Positions 27,266-40,134 of a stretch of 64,000 nucleotides of DNA are shown in pieces (position 1 is the first letter of the stretch; each line of letters opens with the position of its first letter). The notes under the pieces were generated by a model. That model saw only the letters and a program-made list of their open reading frames with translations, did not search any database and was not told the DNA's origin. The position numbers and the translations under genes were made by a program. The DNA lies in the NCBI RefSeq assembly GCF_030867145.1, contig NC_134422.1, positions 8,938,531-9,002,530 of the forward strand, written 5' to 3'. The DNA is from Opisthocomus hoazin. Taxonomy: Eukaryota; Chordata; Aves; Opisthocomiformes; Opisthocomidae.

Positions 27266-27500
27266 ACTTGGGTCGGGGTGCAGCCTGGTCACAGCAACCC
27301 TGGAGTGGCCCAGCTGGAGCAGGGAGCAGGGCTGCCCCCGAGCTCGTTTGCCCTGGGCACGGTCCTGTCTGGATGCTGCCACTGCCACAGGGAGGTCACG
27401 GAGTGCTCGCACGAGGCCTGGCTGGGCACGGACTGCGCCGCTGAGGTCGCTGCTCTCGGTGCCACGGCCCCCCACGCTCCCTCGGCTGGTACGTATGGGG
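27266..27500. other. GC-rich patch adjoining truncated CR1
   Basis: Roughly 235 bp of CpG-containing, strongly GC-rich DNA between the 5' truncation point of the CR1 copy and AT-rich intron. Open on several frames because of composition. I do not recognise a family. It could be pre-existing GC-rich intron or non-CR1 sequence joined to the CR1 during its insertion. Confidence 0.5.
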
Positions 27501-30500
27501 GTCCGTAAGCTACACATGTTTACATTTGTCAAACTTGTCTCAGTAGAGTTCACCCACCGACAGGCTTGGGGCTGAGAGACTGCCTTTCAGTTTAATCAAA
27601 GGGATTTGATTCTCGGATGAATGATGCAATACTTGTTCCGTCAAAGCAAAGACTGAGTAATTACCCAAGTTGATGTAAGACCTATTGTCAGGGGAATTTT
27701 ATAGAAGTATTTGACAATGTAAGTGACAAAAACCACAGCAGCATGATCTGATAAGGTAACAGATTTTACCATACCACCCATGGGAGTAGTACAGAATTGA
27801 AAATATTTTTTCTAGGCTCAAGTCTGATTCAACTCATGGGGAAATGTGAAATTAGAAATAGGCTAGGATGTCTCCAGACATCAACAAATCCCACGTCTCT
27901 GCATGTTTTTTTCGCCTCCACAGGGCAAGTTCACATTCTGAGATCTGCTACCAAGCCTTATATTCCTAATCAGGTCTTACTGTTTCCAGTATCTTACCAT
28001 CAAAGTTGCCTCCAAAAAGTAAAGTGAAGAGACAGCAAAACAAGCAATTTGAAGGCTGCTAGGCAGTCTCCTGGGACCAAAGTCTCATTTGACGTGTATC
28101 ACTTAAAAGAAATGTTGTGTAGTGTGGAAGAACATTCTTACAGTTAGCCTGAGGAACTAGCTTGGCAACAATAAAAAGCTGCAGTTATACAGAGACTCGT
28201 TTCTCTCCCTGTGCCTTCTAGGTGAAACAATTGAGGCTTCTTACACTGCTGAGAGCTTTAGTAAAAAATAATGCAATGAAGAGTGGCTCAGCAAGGAGGA
28301 TGATAACGTTCTCCATAACTTTTTTAAGTTTTTAAAAGGCTTTAGCAAGGCAAAACGACATTTGGAAGGCAGAGTCCGCCAGAGAAAATAACTTCTTTAA
28401 TGGTATGCAAGGGATATTTTTAGGAAAAACATACCCTAAAAAAACTGGAAGCTGTTATCTGCTGATACAGTTCTGCTTCTAGCACTAATGGACTCAGGAG
28501 CTTTAGTACTGAGCCACCAGATCCCATTCTGACTAGCCTTCCAGCTGGTGTAACAGTTCTCTCTGCTTGATGTGTGGTTAGTGTATTTATGGGGACGGGT
28601 AGGTGGCGACATTTTAACTCAAATATCTTTTAGCGCAGTGTTTTAAAAAGAGTATTTGGATATTGGTGAGGGACAGAAAGTCTTTGGCGTAGTACAGCAG
28701 GCTGTGTGGTATTTGAAACACATGGTGTGCAAGGCTAGCAGGAGAATAGCTTGGATGTGAGTCTGAGAGAAGACGCGGAGGAAGTGAAAAGCTGCAGCGA
28801 CGGGAGGAAAGTTAAGGACTTGAAGCAGCACTGGCATGTGGTGCAGTTCTAGTGCCTATGGCACAGTGTCACGTCACGCTAAATCCCCAAAGAACTCGGA
28901 GCACCAAGGGAAGCGTGCCTGTGGGGTTTGTTGAGTGCCAGATGCGGATGTGTGGGCTGGTCTGATTTAAGGAACACGCTGAGCTGTCTTGTGGCCACAG
29001 CTGGAGTCTTGTGCTCACTGGATATAACCCCTTTGGTGCTGCAAGGAGGGGAAGAACTGTGCCCTTTTTGAGTGGAAAAACTTGATCACTGGAGCAGAAA
29101 CTCCGTATCCCACCATCTCAGCAAGTAATTTCAGATTACAGAGAGAACCTTGTATTTTCAGCATGGAGGAGCTGCATGCATTACACACTGGCCCAGATGT
29201 CACAGAGTCCTGCAGCTCATTTGCTGGAGTCCCCGGAGGAATGGTCCAGAGCCTCTCATGTACGAATGCCCAGAGCAAGGCAGAGCTGTGCAGAGCTAAT
29301 TTACAGTGAGCCTGCTTGGGCACAGTGTCGGCACAGCTCCTTGTGGCCTGGTTACTCCAGGCCATTTCTCAGCAGGGCTGAGTAGCTGGAAGAAGCGGGG
29401 TGTTGATAAGACTCCCCACCACATTTGTGCCAGCCCACCCAGTTGCTCACTGATATCTTTGCATCACACTGCACCGTGCCTTGCAGAAACACCCTGGGCA
29501 CCGTAGTGTCTATTTGCCTGTTTGACTGAAGATTACATAAGGACTTAATAGACACTGGGGCTCTTAGGCGATAAGTGGGTAGATCCTTTAGCCTAATAAG
29601 AACCTAAAAGTACATAATGAATAAAAGTATCATTTGCTAGTGATTTCCCTGAGTGGAAAATGTACAGAGCTGTTTTTCAGAGGTTTGGCAGATGGAGCTG
29701 CTGTGATTTGCAGCATGGCCCAGAGTGCACTAATGTTTCTGCCATTTGTAACCAGACACTCTTCCGTCCTCCATCTTTGGAAATAAAACTTCAGGTTTCA
29801 TTTCTCTCTGTGTTGAATCAGAATATTATAATACCGTAGGCCAAAATGGAATTCAGGGCACATTAAGAGCAACAAATGATAAATATTAGTAAGCTTGTGA
29901 AATAGGGTAATTGTTGTAATGATAGAAATGATATTAGTAATAAAAGAAAAAGCTAAAAAATAAATTGGATACAATAACCATTGGATTGACTCAATCAGAT
30001 AAGAGCAGTAGGGCAGAGACGTATTCAGTGAGCTGTTTATTTTCTGAAGCTGGAAAATATTTTGACTCCAAGAGGAGCATCTGATTAGCAGAGTTAAATG
30101 AGATGAATAATGCTGTAATATTTTTGTGAATTGTTTTTCCAGTTGAAACTTGCCTTCCCCATCTATAGCAGTGGTGTGTTTTGCATAAAGCACTCAAACG
30201 TCGTGCAGGGAAGGGTAGGAAATGACTGATCTTTTAGTATGGAAGTTCTGTTCTGAGCAGAATACATGAGGAGTAAGTTGCACAGCTGATGGTAGCAGGA
30301 ACTGTGGCAGTACACCGAAAATATGTAGCAAATTATTGCTTTTTTTAAGAGGATGCTTTTTTTTTTCATGTATACACAGACAATAGTATCCTAATCCTAG
30401 TCTTTGTAATGAAGGCAAATTTTGTGTCAAATATCGGCAAAAATCGTACTGAAATAATTTGCAGGTGCTTATAGTTTGTTCCACAAGCTGTTTTCCTTTC

Positions 30501-33500
30501 CCAAAAGTGAGTCACCTTTTATTTAAATGAGAAGTTATACTGGATTTTGTGCAGTATGACACACAGATTGTCTAAACCCTTAAGAAAAATATTGGTTAAT
30601 TATTTTTTTTGCAAGCTCAAACACTCTACAGCAAGTCCCAAAGTGAAACATTTTATTTCTTACTGTATTTTTAGGCCCCAGTACATAAATTCCAGGCCTT
30701 CTGCAGCATCCATATTATTTTAATGGAAAGTAATATTTGTATTTGTTAGGAGAAACAAACACAGGATTTAGCTGACTTATGAACAATAAGTGAGACAGGG
30801 AAGTCTAGGAAGTTTGGAAGATATAGCTTTGTAATTTAAATGTCTAATCATCTTTCACAAAGGCTAAGAAGGGTGATGCAACTTTTCATAGCACGTGTCA
30901 GAGTCCTCCCAGCCTGAACCGCCCATCAATCCGTCAGTGACGGAGACACATCCTGATAGCTCCGCTCCCATTAGTGCCGCCTTCTCTGGATGACTCCATT
31001 CTTTGCCTGATCATTAATAGAGGTCACTAAAACTTTTACATGCTATAAAAAGCTGTAGCCTTAAGAACTTCACTTAACTGCTCTAGTGTTATTCTGATCA
31101 AATAAAACACCAAGTGATTATTTGAAGAATTAGCTGAATAATTGCCAGTCAAACATTTTAAAGTGATTTTTCTGACATCTTGTTACATATGCATGTATCC
31201 TGTGGGTTACTGAATGCTCTGTAAGGCATTCTGTAAAACAAGGCCTCAGATGGTCTTGGGTGGATGAAGAGAAAAGGAAAAGTGGATGGGAATAAAGAAA
31301 TGAAATATGAATAAATTATATTGCTAAGCATCATAAAAATAAAATGTTAATCATGCAGTAATAGTCTGTGATATTTCTTATAACAGGAGTGTCTGTACTT
31401 CACCAAGACACTGTAGCTGCAGAAAAGTTACCAGATTGGCAAACCTTTTGGTAACACAGGTAGTAAGATGCAAAGCAGATTTGAAATGTAAGAGCTTTTC
31501 AGACAACGGCTGAAACCGGGGAACAGAAGTAGCGAAGCAGCCAGCACACTCTTCCTGATCGCTGTTGCAAGAATTATTTTGCCCTGTATAGCCTAACTAA
31601 AGTCTTGTTTGTGACCCCTAACCAGTAAAATTATAGGCCAGTTTTTTCCAGCATTGTTTGCTAATGGCTGTGCCTAAATTCATATTTAGACACTTCAGCT
31701 GCCCAGTTTTCAAAGGTGCTAGAAATCTGCAGCTTTTGCTGATGTCTCTGACAGATTGACGTATTTTGATCCTGTGAAAATCGTGGTGTTTATATAGGTG
31801 CTCGAAAATTGGTTTAGATATTCTTCCTCTATCTGGCAGAATTTTGATCTGTAGCATCCTACTTCTGTACATGGGCTCTGTGGGCAATGTCATGGAACAC
31901 TAGGAGACGTTTTCCTCTGAGTTGAAAGGAAGGCCAAATATTGTGTATTTTTTAATCTGGCCCTGCAATGTTACAGTTATGATCATATCATAAGGAGAGT
32001 CTTCATATTTTTAAACCCATTTATTTATTGCATTTTCCATAACATTAGAGCATGAGCAACTGGAAAATGCTAAAATTTTCATCTGTATCATTTTACAGAA
32101 TATTTTTATTATTATTGTTATTATTGGAACATCATCCTTTCTTTTCATGTTTCTGAGAACCACTGTAACAAGCCAGGGTACCAGAGAGTTCAACATTTAT
32201 AACACAGCATTTCTATAAATAAAATCCATTGTAAATACATGGAATCTGTATTATGACACCATTGGTAGCACAGTGATGAAAACGGCGGCAGCAGAGCAAG
32301 CCAAAGAACGGCAGTCACCATCTAAAAGAGCTGAATAATGTGGAGAGCTGTAGCCTTTCTGGTTAATTGCTAAAGACTGAATAGTCTGTGGAGGTTCTGT
32401 TTGCTCCTGGTAGTTTCATCACTTGTACAGTGATACTAGAAGGTGAAGTGTCTGGCTACGTAGGGAGTTTAGGTATGAAGACATTTATCTCCTTGTCTTG
32501 TTCTGCAAGGCAAATACTGTTGGGTTTTTTCCTCACTTTACATAAAAACTACTTGGTAGTTTAGTATGCTTTCTAAGTGGAAAGGGTGCTAATGTTGATG
32601 GCACCCGCTAGTGTCACATGCACTGCATTTAGCTCAGCAGAGTCCATTTGTCCCTCTGAAAGTGTTTGGGAACCCACACATTCTCCACCACATCCAAAAG
32701 CTTCGATACCAGGTACCAAGACTTGGGATTTCAGGTGTCTCCTGCCATTCCTGTGGGAGACAGAGCTTCTTTTGCCTCTGTATCCTGTTCCTCCGGAAGG
32801 CAAAACTACTCGGTGTGCGTAGGCCCTAGGACCCAGGGCAGGAACAGAAACATCTCCACAGGCTCCAAAGGCTCCATAGGCTCTGGATAGCAGAAACTCC
32901 CTGAGCTTTTACACAGGGCAGTCCAACAGAAATAAAATCATAGACAGCTCCAATTGATATATCAGAGTCTGGCTTGCTGTTGCTAGTGGCATTAGCATTT
33001 GCTAACCTGTGCTAAGCCAATTTTGTGAGACAGTTGGGAGTTTAGCAAACCTATTTCAGATTGTATTTTGGAAGAATCTCAAGCATGGGGGAAACTGGTC
33101 ATGTTCTGTTCACTGCAGCAGATGGTATCCCATTTGGTGTTTGTTAGCTTTGTTTGCAGCTCAATATTTTGTTTCTAGGGGAACTCAGTAAGTTAAATAA
33201 TTTATCTCTCTAATGCATCAAGAGTCTGATCCAAAGTCTACTGAAGTCAGTGCAAAACATTTGATTAACTACCACATACACTAGACAGAATGCCAGGTCC
33301 TGTATGCTGAAGAGCATTTCAGATGCTCTCTAGTGACGACGACACAGGTCTCTGTCTTTCCATGGAGAAGTTTTTGCCTGCAAAGAAAAAAAAATTAAAA
33401 TAGTGACAAAAAGCTTAGCAGTTAAGAGTGCAGGACTGTGGAGATCAGGGTGATATTCTCGCTGACCAAATGCTAAAGCTCTCTTGCTATTAAATTCCCC

Positions 33501-36500
33501 ATTTTTAAACAAAGAATATAAATAATACCTTCCAGCTGCATTTGGAATTTAATCTGGAACCGTTAGCAGGCTGCTTTGAGGGCTGCGAAGGCCCCGTAGC
33601 AGTGCTAAGCAAATAATCATTATCATTAATATTCTCATCAAGCATTCTTACTCATGATAGGATCTTGCATTACAAGGGCTAACCGCAAGCACACCACCCC
33701 TCTGCTGAGGAATTTTCAGAATGTCAGAAGCGAATTCACACCCTGATTCTGCAAAGAGCTTTGCATGAGCAGAACCATACTGCCTTCGGCAGTCCTGCTG
33801 TCCATACAGGGCTCCCAACAGCATCTGCGCATGGAGGAAACCTTTATTCCATTCTTAGAAGTATTTGAATCGTGAATAATCTAAAATAGTGTCACAGTTT
33901 AAAGAAGAAATCAACACTTTAAAGATTTTTTTGGTATTCCAATAAATATCAAATGCCTTTTCATTTTCAGCAACACTTTGCAAATTATTCGTTCGCTAGT
34001 AGGGCCTGGGAGCTGCTTTATTCTGTATTTTTATCCAAACTTCCTGTTTGTATCAGCTTTGGTCATTCAAAAAATGACTGCATGTTACCTCTACAGTGTG
34101 TCTGCATGAATTCCAGTTGTATTTTAGTCCTCCTAGTGGCCTATTATATTAACAATACCGTAATCTGTATTTTAGGCATAAGCACATGTTCTATATTACC
34201 GGTATCTCACAACAGTTTGCAGTGTTAATACTGCAGTAACACTTCTGTATTGCTAAGGTCAATAAATCTTCTAAAGCATTTGCCCAGCATATCCATTCCT
34301 GTGGCTGGCTATCACTTCATGTACACATTTCTTTATTTATAGACAAATCGTAGCAAAGCAATACAAAAAATACTACATAATCCTGTCACTGCGGGAAGCC
34401 CACTGTGGGAACAGGGGCCTGTTTCTTTGATCATTCCCAACAAAGGTTTTCTCGCAGCCAAACTGGGAGGTCAGACCCCACAGAACTGGGGTTCCCAATA
34501 AATGTTTCCACTGTGCTTCCTTTCTCTGAAGAAGCCTCCAAAGCCTTGTCCAAAGAACACCTCACATTCAAAGAGGGGACTTTCACAGCCCAGACAGACT
34601 CAGCACAAATGTTGACTGGCCTTGGAGATCCTGTTAGCTGCTTAACCTGAACCTTGCTGGTGTCCAGGGAAGGCCAAGGTGGGAAGGCAAAGGTCTGTCC
34701 AGGACACTTGTGCTTGACACCTTTCTGTTTTAGGCTGTGCCCCTCACAGTGAGTTTGCAACCACTAATGCCTCCTACCAGATCCACGTGAGAGACAATCT
34801 GTGTGCCTGGCTGAACCACAAAGTAGGACAGAGGTTCTCATGACCAAAAACAGAGGTACCCGTGTCTATAAGATGAAGCAAACAAATCTAAACCCATAAA
34901 TTAACTAAAATTCCCCTTGGGTCACAGTCAAATGATATGTGTATTAATCAAAATGTATATCACTGCTTTAATTTTGTGAAGAGGCAAGCTGAATACTTCA
35001 GAAATCTCCTGGCTGTAGAAACTTCCATCTGCATCTCCAGCAGTGGTCAGCTTGGTGCCTGGCATTACGCTAGTTAATTCACAGTGATTCTTTCTGATCA
35101 TCCTTTAGAGCTGGGCAAAGGAATATCATCTGCAATCTGCATTTATGACATGGATTGCCTATTCCCTGCATGTAGCCCTGTCTCTCTCATTTCCTTTTGG
35201 ATTAAGCCACACAGTTACTGCGTCGCAGCCCAGAACTGCATCCTGGAGTTGTCTAGTAAACGTGAGAATGGTTACAATCTGTATTGTTCCATCAAGATAT
35301 ATTTTAGTCGACTGGCTAAATTATTAAATGTAATCTTAGCCTGTTTCTGTTCATGGTATTGTCACCACAAGCACAGGCACAGTGCTTTCTCCTGGTAACC
35401 ATGGTGGGCACCCCACATGACATGGGCTCTCTCGGGTACCAGGCATACTGCAGTGCTTGAGCACCAGGTACTCCATAATCCATAAACCAAAGCCTGTTCC
35501 TTGACCCCGGTCTCTCATGAGACAAGTGAGATTGCCGAGCGAGGAAGCACAGTTGTTATCATTGTGCAAGTCTTGTTTCTGATGGGTGCAGGCAGGATGG
35601 CTTATGTGTTCTGTAAACACACAGTGGGTGTTTGGAGAGTGTGAATGGGTGGCCCTTGCGGTGGCAGTGGTCACGCAAAACTGCAGCAGTTGCGGAGGTG
35701 GGATCAGGGGAGGAAACAAAGAGGACATGACACCTTTCTCTGGTGCTCTTTCAGTACCAGGAGCATGTCAGTGCGGTATGGACAGCACAGGAGTCACAGC
35801 GGTGGAGTAATACTTGAAAGATGAAGCAGAAAATCTTTGTAGCGTAACTGATGGGTAACACTGAAATGAGGCCTTGCAAATAGACGCAGCCGAGAACTCA
35901 GCTTGACTGGTCTCTGAGGTGCCTTGCTTGCCTCAGACCGTGCTTCCCGGTTCTGCCATTTTTGGCACACTCCTTTATCCTTCCTTGTATAAATGGCAGG
36001 GAAGTAGTTCTTGCTCTCCTCATGGGTTGTGCCACATCCTACTGCGTGCCGTGGTCTTTGCTCCTTTGCTGTCTCAGTTTCTTCGCTTGCTCAGCAGATG
36101 TTTCTATGGTTCCTCTTCAGCTTTTAGCGGGAGGCACCCAGGTGACGGCTGTAGCACCTTCTTGCAGTGGACTTCTGTTCCATGAGGATAAACATAGGCT
36201 TGGGTCACAGAACGAGTTCCTGAGCCAGCAGCCCCTCACGCTGGGCGCGTTCCTGTGGCCACGTGCACGAGAAGATTGGTAACGCTCCTCTCCTCTTCGG
36301 CACCTGGCGTGGGGAAGCCAGGCAGGCAGGCACCTGCAGCAGCTCCCCATGCTTCCGCAGGGAATCTGGGAGCTCCTGCCAGTGGCCCTGAGTTAACGGA
36401 CATGTCCTCAAGCACAGCTGAAACTCAGCCATGAATTTCTCAGCGTTTAAATTACTTTTTTTCACTTGATTATCTTCCAACAGTTTTTTTAATTCTTGAT

Positions 36501-37953
36501 TAATTTTTGGTTGGCTATTTAATACGTTGTTTGGTTAGCTAATTCATGTAGCTGTTTATAATTGCTGTCTTACTATAAAATCATCTTAATAGAAGGTTTG
36601 TTGGGGTTTTTTTTGTTTTCTTTCCAGTAGAATAACGAGTTATTTTATTATTCAAACAAGCCTTACGTCCTGCTGTTTTCAATAAGATTTTTAATAAATA
36701 TGTAAATTTAAAAATTAATTTACTGCATACATTTGGCAGCATGATTCTTGAACTGACAAAAGTTTGATGGATTGTAAAATTATCCTTCATAAAAATCATC
36801 AGTCATAGTAAACAGAATTTATCAACCTCTGGTAATTTTACAGCTTTTACTTCATCTTATCTTCTGTTAGGAACTCACTTAAAATTGATTATAATATAGT
36901 ATGTTTCTAGAACCGTAATTCATTCACAGATTAATTAGATTTTAGGTTAATATCCCATCATGGTATAGGACATGAGCCAGCAGTGTTTTCCAGTTGTTAC
37001 AGAACCGCAGTAGAGAAACCTTGATTACTGTTCCCATGTGGTTTAACCGCCAAGACTAATCACTAATCAAATTCAAACGACATAAAATGGAACATCCTTC
37101 ATAGCATTTATTTTCTAGCTGACTTATACTATAGGCTCTTTATTGATGCAGCTTGGTGTACTGAAATGAACTAAAAATTGCAAGAGAGGATTTCTGTTTC
37201 TACTTTAATTTGGTTCTGCAGCCCATATCTGAAACACTTGCTCAGATTTCTGTGCGTGTCATGTCTCTGTCCCTCAAAATCCTCTGCTCTACAGCAAAGA
37301 TGGATTGTTTGCATAAATTCAGAAAGTGCATGTAAATAACTGTACTGTTATGTAGGATTTGATGGCAGATGAACTTCAACATAGGTTTGCATTCTGCAGT
37401 TTTTGCTTTGCTTGAATCAGTACTGAAAATTGTGCAGATCGTAGTGTCAGCTGAAGAGGTGGCAACTGCAGTAATGTGACCAGCATCATTATTTGCATCT
37501 GTCCTGTCCCAGCTTCTCAGATTGCAAAGGAACTTTTGGAGTCTCATTGCACAGGGTCAGGAAATCGTGTGCATGTAGTTGAGGCTGCAGCAGGGTTACT
37601 GGGAAGGCCCCTGCGCCTCTGGGAGCGCTTGCCAGTGCAACGCGTGGCACCATCGCCCAGCTGCATCCCCTAAGCCGCGCTTGGGCAAGGCGGCATCCGC
37701 AGCCCTAGAGAGGAGGGCACACCGGGTGGGCTTCATTAGTGCCTTCCACAGGCCAGGTGTCGCAGAACGGGAAAGAAAGGGCAGTGGGTTTTGGTTAGAT
37801 TCATTAGAGGTGAAAAATCTCTGATATGTAGAGAGTTCATTAAAATCTGGAGTGTGAAGGAAAGTTACAGTTTCAGGCTCCTAAAATAATCTGTTTTGTT
37901 GGGGTGGGGTTTAAGCATGCTAATTCTGATTTATTTTTTTTTAAGAACAAAGA

Positions 37954-38056
37954 AAATCACAGAATCATAGCATCGTACCGTAGTCCGGGTTGGAAGGGAG
38001 CTTTGAAGGTCATCTGGTCCAACCACCCCTGCAACGAGCAGGGACATCTTCAAATC
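37954..38056 (-). mobile_element. CR1 LINE short 3' fragment, minus orientation
   Basis: About 100 bp matching the extreme 3' end of a CR1: an octamer-like tail (aatcacagaatcatag), the GGTTGGAAGGGA core, then gtcatctggtccaacc and gggacatcttcaa. It resembles the subfamily seen at 60916 more than the copies at 125, 26968 and 48406. Non-coding relic. Confidence 0.88.
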
Positions 38057-38547
38057 TTGCTTCCGAATGTGAAAATTACTGCCTCTGTATTTCTGCGTGG
38101 TGAAAGCTTGGAAAGAAGTGTCGTCTGATGTGTGTGCGCCATATACGCCAACACGGAGGCTCCCTCTGTGGTGTCTAAATGTGCAGTCACGCACGGGTGG
38201 ACTGATGGGTCTGGAAAGATTGTTTGTCTCTTCCCAGCTGTCCTCCGCAGAGGCTGAAAATGAGAAAACTTTGCTGTGGAGCTCACTCCTTTGTTTAAAT
38301 GACCGCTGTGAATTATCTTTGAAACTTGTAAGGGACTTTCCCTTTCTTTCCTCTGCAGGTCTTCCAGCAGAGGTTCATCCTCTTTGAACTCCCCTGCAGC
38401 CAGTGCAGCCCTCTTAGTGCATACAACAAGCCCATTTTCATAGCTGGGAGAATTATTTGTACGTGGTTTCTTCATACTGCTGATTTGCTCTGGATGCTGC
38501 CACGTAGCATTGCTCCTTCTCTGTCCACTGCTTCTGTCTTTTTGCCC
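38050..38547 (-). other. Antisense open frame, possibly coding relic
   Basis: Minus-strand open frame of about 165 codons, bounded upstream by TAA. The N-terminal two thirds has a protein-like composition (for example PRTNNSPSYENG, EFKEDEPLLEDL), while the last codons run into the CR1 fragment at 37954-38056, so the frame end is not a real protein end. I do not recognise a family. Chance is a serious alternative in a 25-kb intron. Confidence 0.2.
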
Positions 38548-39521
38548 TTAACTGGTATACCTTTTGCCTCAGCTGATATACCTCGGACAGTCACAGGCTA
38601 ACCTGAAGTGAATCTAGTCCAGTACTCAAAAGAGAGGATTACTAGTGTGGAAAATCATTACCCACTGCCAATTACCATTTGCAGTACAGTCTTGAAGTGC
38701 AATTCCGTTTTCCATCAGTATGCTGGGTGACTGACACACAAGACATTACAGGCCAGGAACTCAGACATCACTGGAGAGTGAGAGGATAAGTGTCTTTGTA
38801 ATTACCAAAATAAATAGTCTTGTTCAAAAAGGCCAAAGGTGGAAGATGAAGACAGGTAAGAACACAGCTAATACTTAGGAACAGTAGTCTGAGAATAGTT
38901 CAGCCATACGGAAAAATGACCCTGATTACTGAAAATGTGAGATTATATGTTGTATGAGTACGATCCTGCATTTACTGAGTTTGAGAGGAATTTTTTGCTG
39001 TGGTCTGATATGGGATCGAATGTGTCTTTTTAAAAACACATTTTGTGTTAGATTTAAAAAATCTGTCTTGAACAGTACTTCTTTCTGCTTCTTGATTCAA
39101 TTCTGAGTAAGTATCTCAATTTAAACAAAAAACAAAAAGAAATCCTCCAAACCTCCAATCTAGGATAAAATTGTAGCCCTTTTTTCAAAAAGCCCCTTCT
39201 TTACTGAAACAATCAGCCATACTTTCATCAAGGTAAGGACAACTGCTTCCATTCCATAGGACAAACCTCTGTATACTTAAATGCTGTGTGGTGAAATACA
39301 GTCTGATGAAGACTGAAACGGTGAAGTTACTTAGGACTTAGTTCCAGCACCGTTTGGTAGGTTATCACTGGCAACATAACCCTCAACATTATTCTGTCAA
39401 GGAATGGTATTTAGCTTCAAGTGGTTAAGTTGTGTTCAGTAACTTTGTCAGAAATCTTATCTTTCAGTATGATTTTTTTCACTGTGCTTTTTTTTCCCAT
39501 CACTAGAAAGTGAGAACACTT

Positions 39522-39895
39522 TCAGCTCCCGCTACAAGTAAAGCTGAAAGGATCTCTGAGAAGTAAAGTGTATCCAGTGTGTGTCTTGTTCATTTTCAGT
39601 CTGTCGGGTTCTAAAAACTGAGTATCAACTTCCTTTCTCACCATGGATATTTCTTCCTTAATGCCTTGTGATGAGCGCTGATTACTGCAAGCGTTGCTTT
39701 TAGTGGGTAGATTCCCTCTGGGAGAAGCAAAATTGGTGATTCCGCCGGTATGAACGGAGTGAGGCTCTGTGTTACCTTCTGGAGAAAGCACTGCTGTTTG
39801 ATTGCTTTTTTTTTAATAACTCCCCTCAACACACTTGACTGAGCGCCTGCGTTGTGACCATTTTCCAAGGTATTGCCACTTAGAATTAGAGTTTC
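39522..39895 (-). other. Antisense open frames with a homopolymer frame break
   Basis: Two overlapping minus-strand frames. The upstream one (from 39895) reads protein-like up to a run of nine A residues (T run near 39806-39814 on +). After that the protein-like reading continues in another frame to the stop at 39522. An indel in the A run would account for the shift. No family recognised. It could be a decayed retrocopy, a one-base sequencing error in a homopolymer, or chance. Confidence 0.2.
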
Positions 39896-40094
39896 TTATT
39901 CAGTTTTACATAAACTTTGTTGACGCGTAGTCAAGGCATCCAGTGGCCGTTCTGAGGCAGTACGATAAAACAACCAGATTTGTGGCTTTCACTTCATAAC
40001 TGAGCAGAAGGTAAAAAGCTAGATTTACCTGACCTGGAAACTGGGACCTGAAAAATCTCGTTTATTAAATTATGCAGAAGCTCAAAGAGGGTTG

Positions 40095-40134
40095 GTATAT
40101 ACCTAATCAGGTCAGTATATACCTAATCAGGTCA
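40095..40134. repeat. 20-bp perfect tandem duplication
   Basis: Two adjacent identical copies of gtatatacctaatcaggtca. The perfect identity suggests a recent event in this lineage. Confidence 0.9.

Noticed and set aside
34405..34760. Coding-like frames on both strands
   Set aside because: Each strand looks plausible on its own, which shows that eye judgement of composition is unreliable here. There is no splice context or recognised family.
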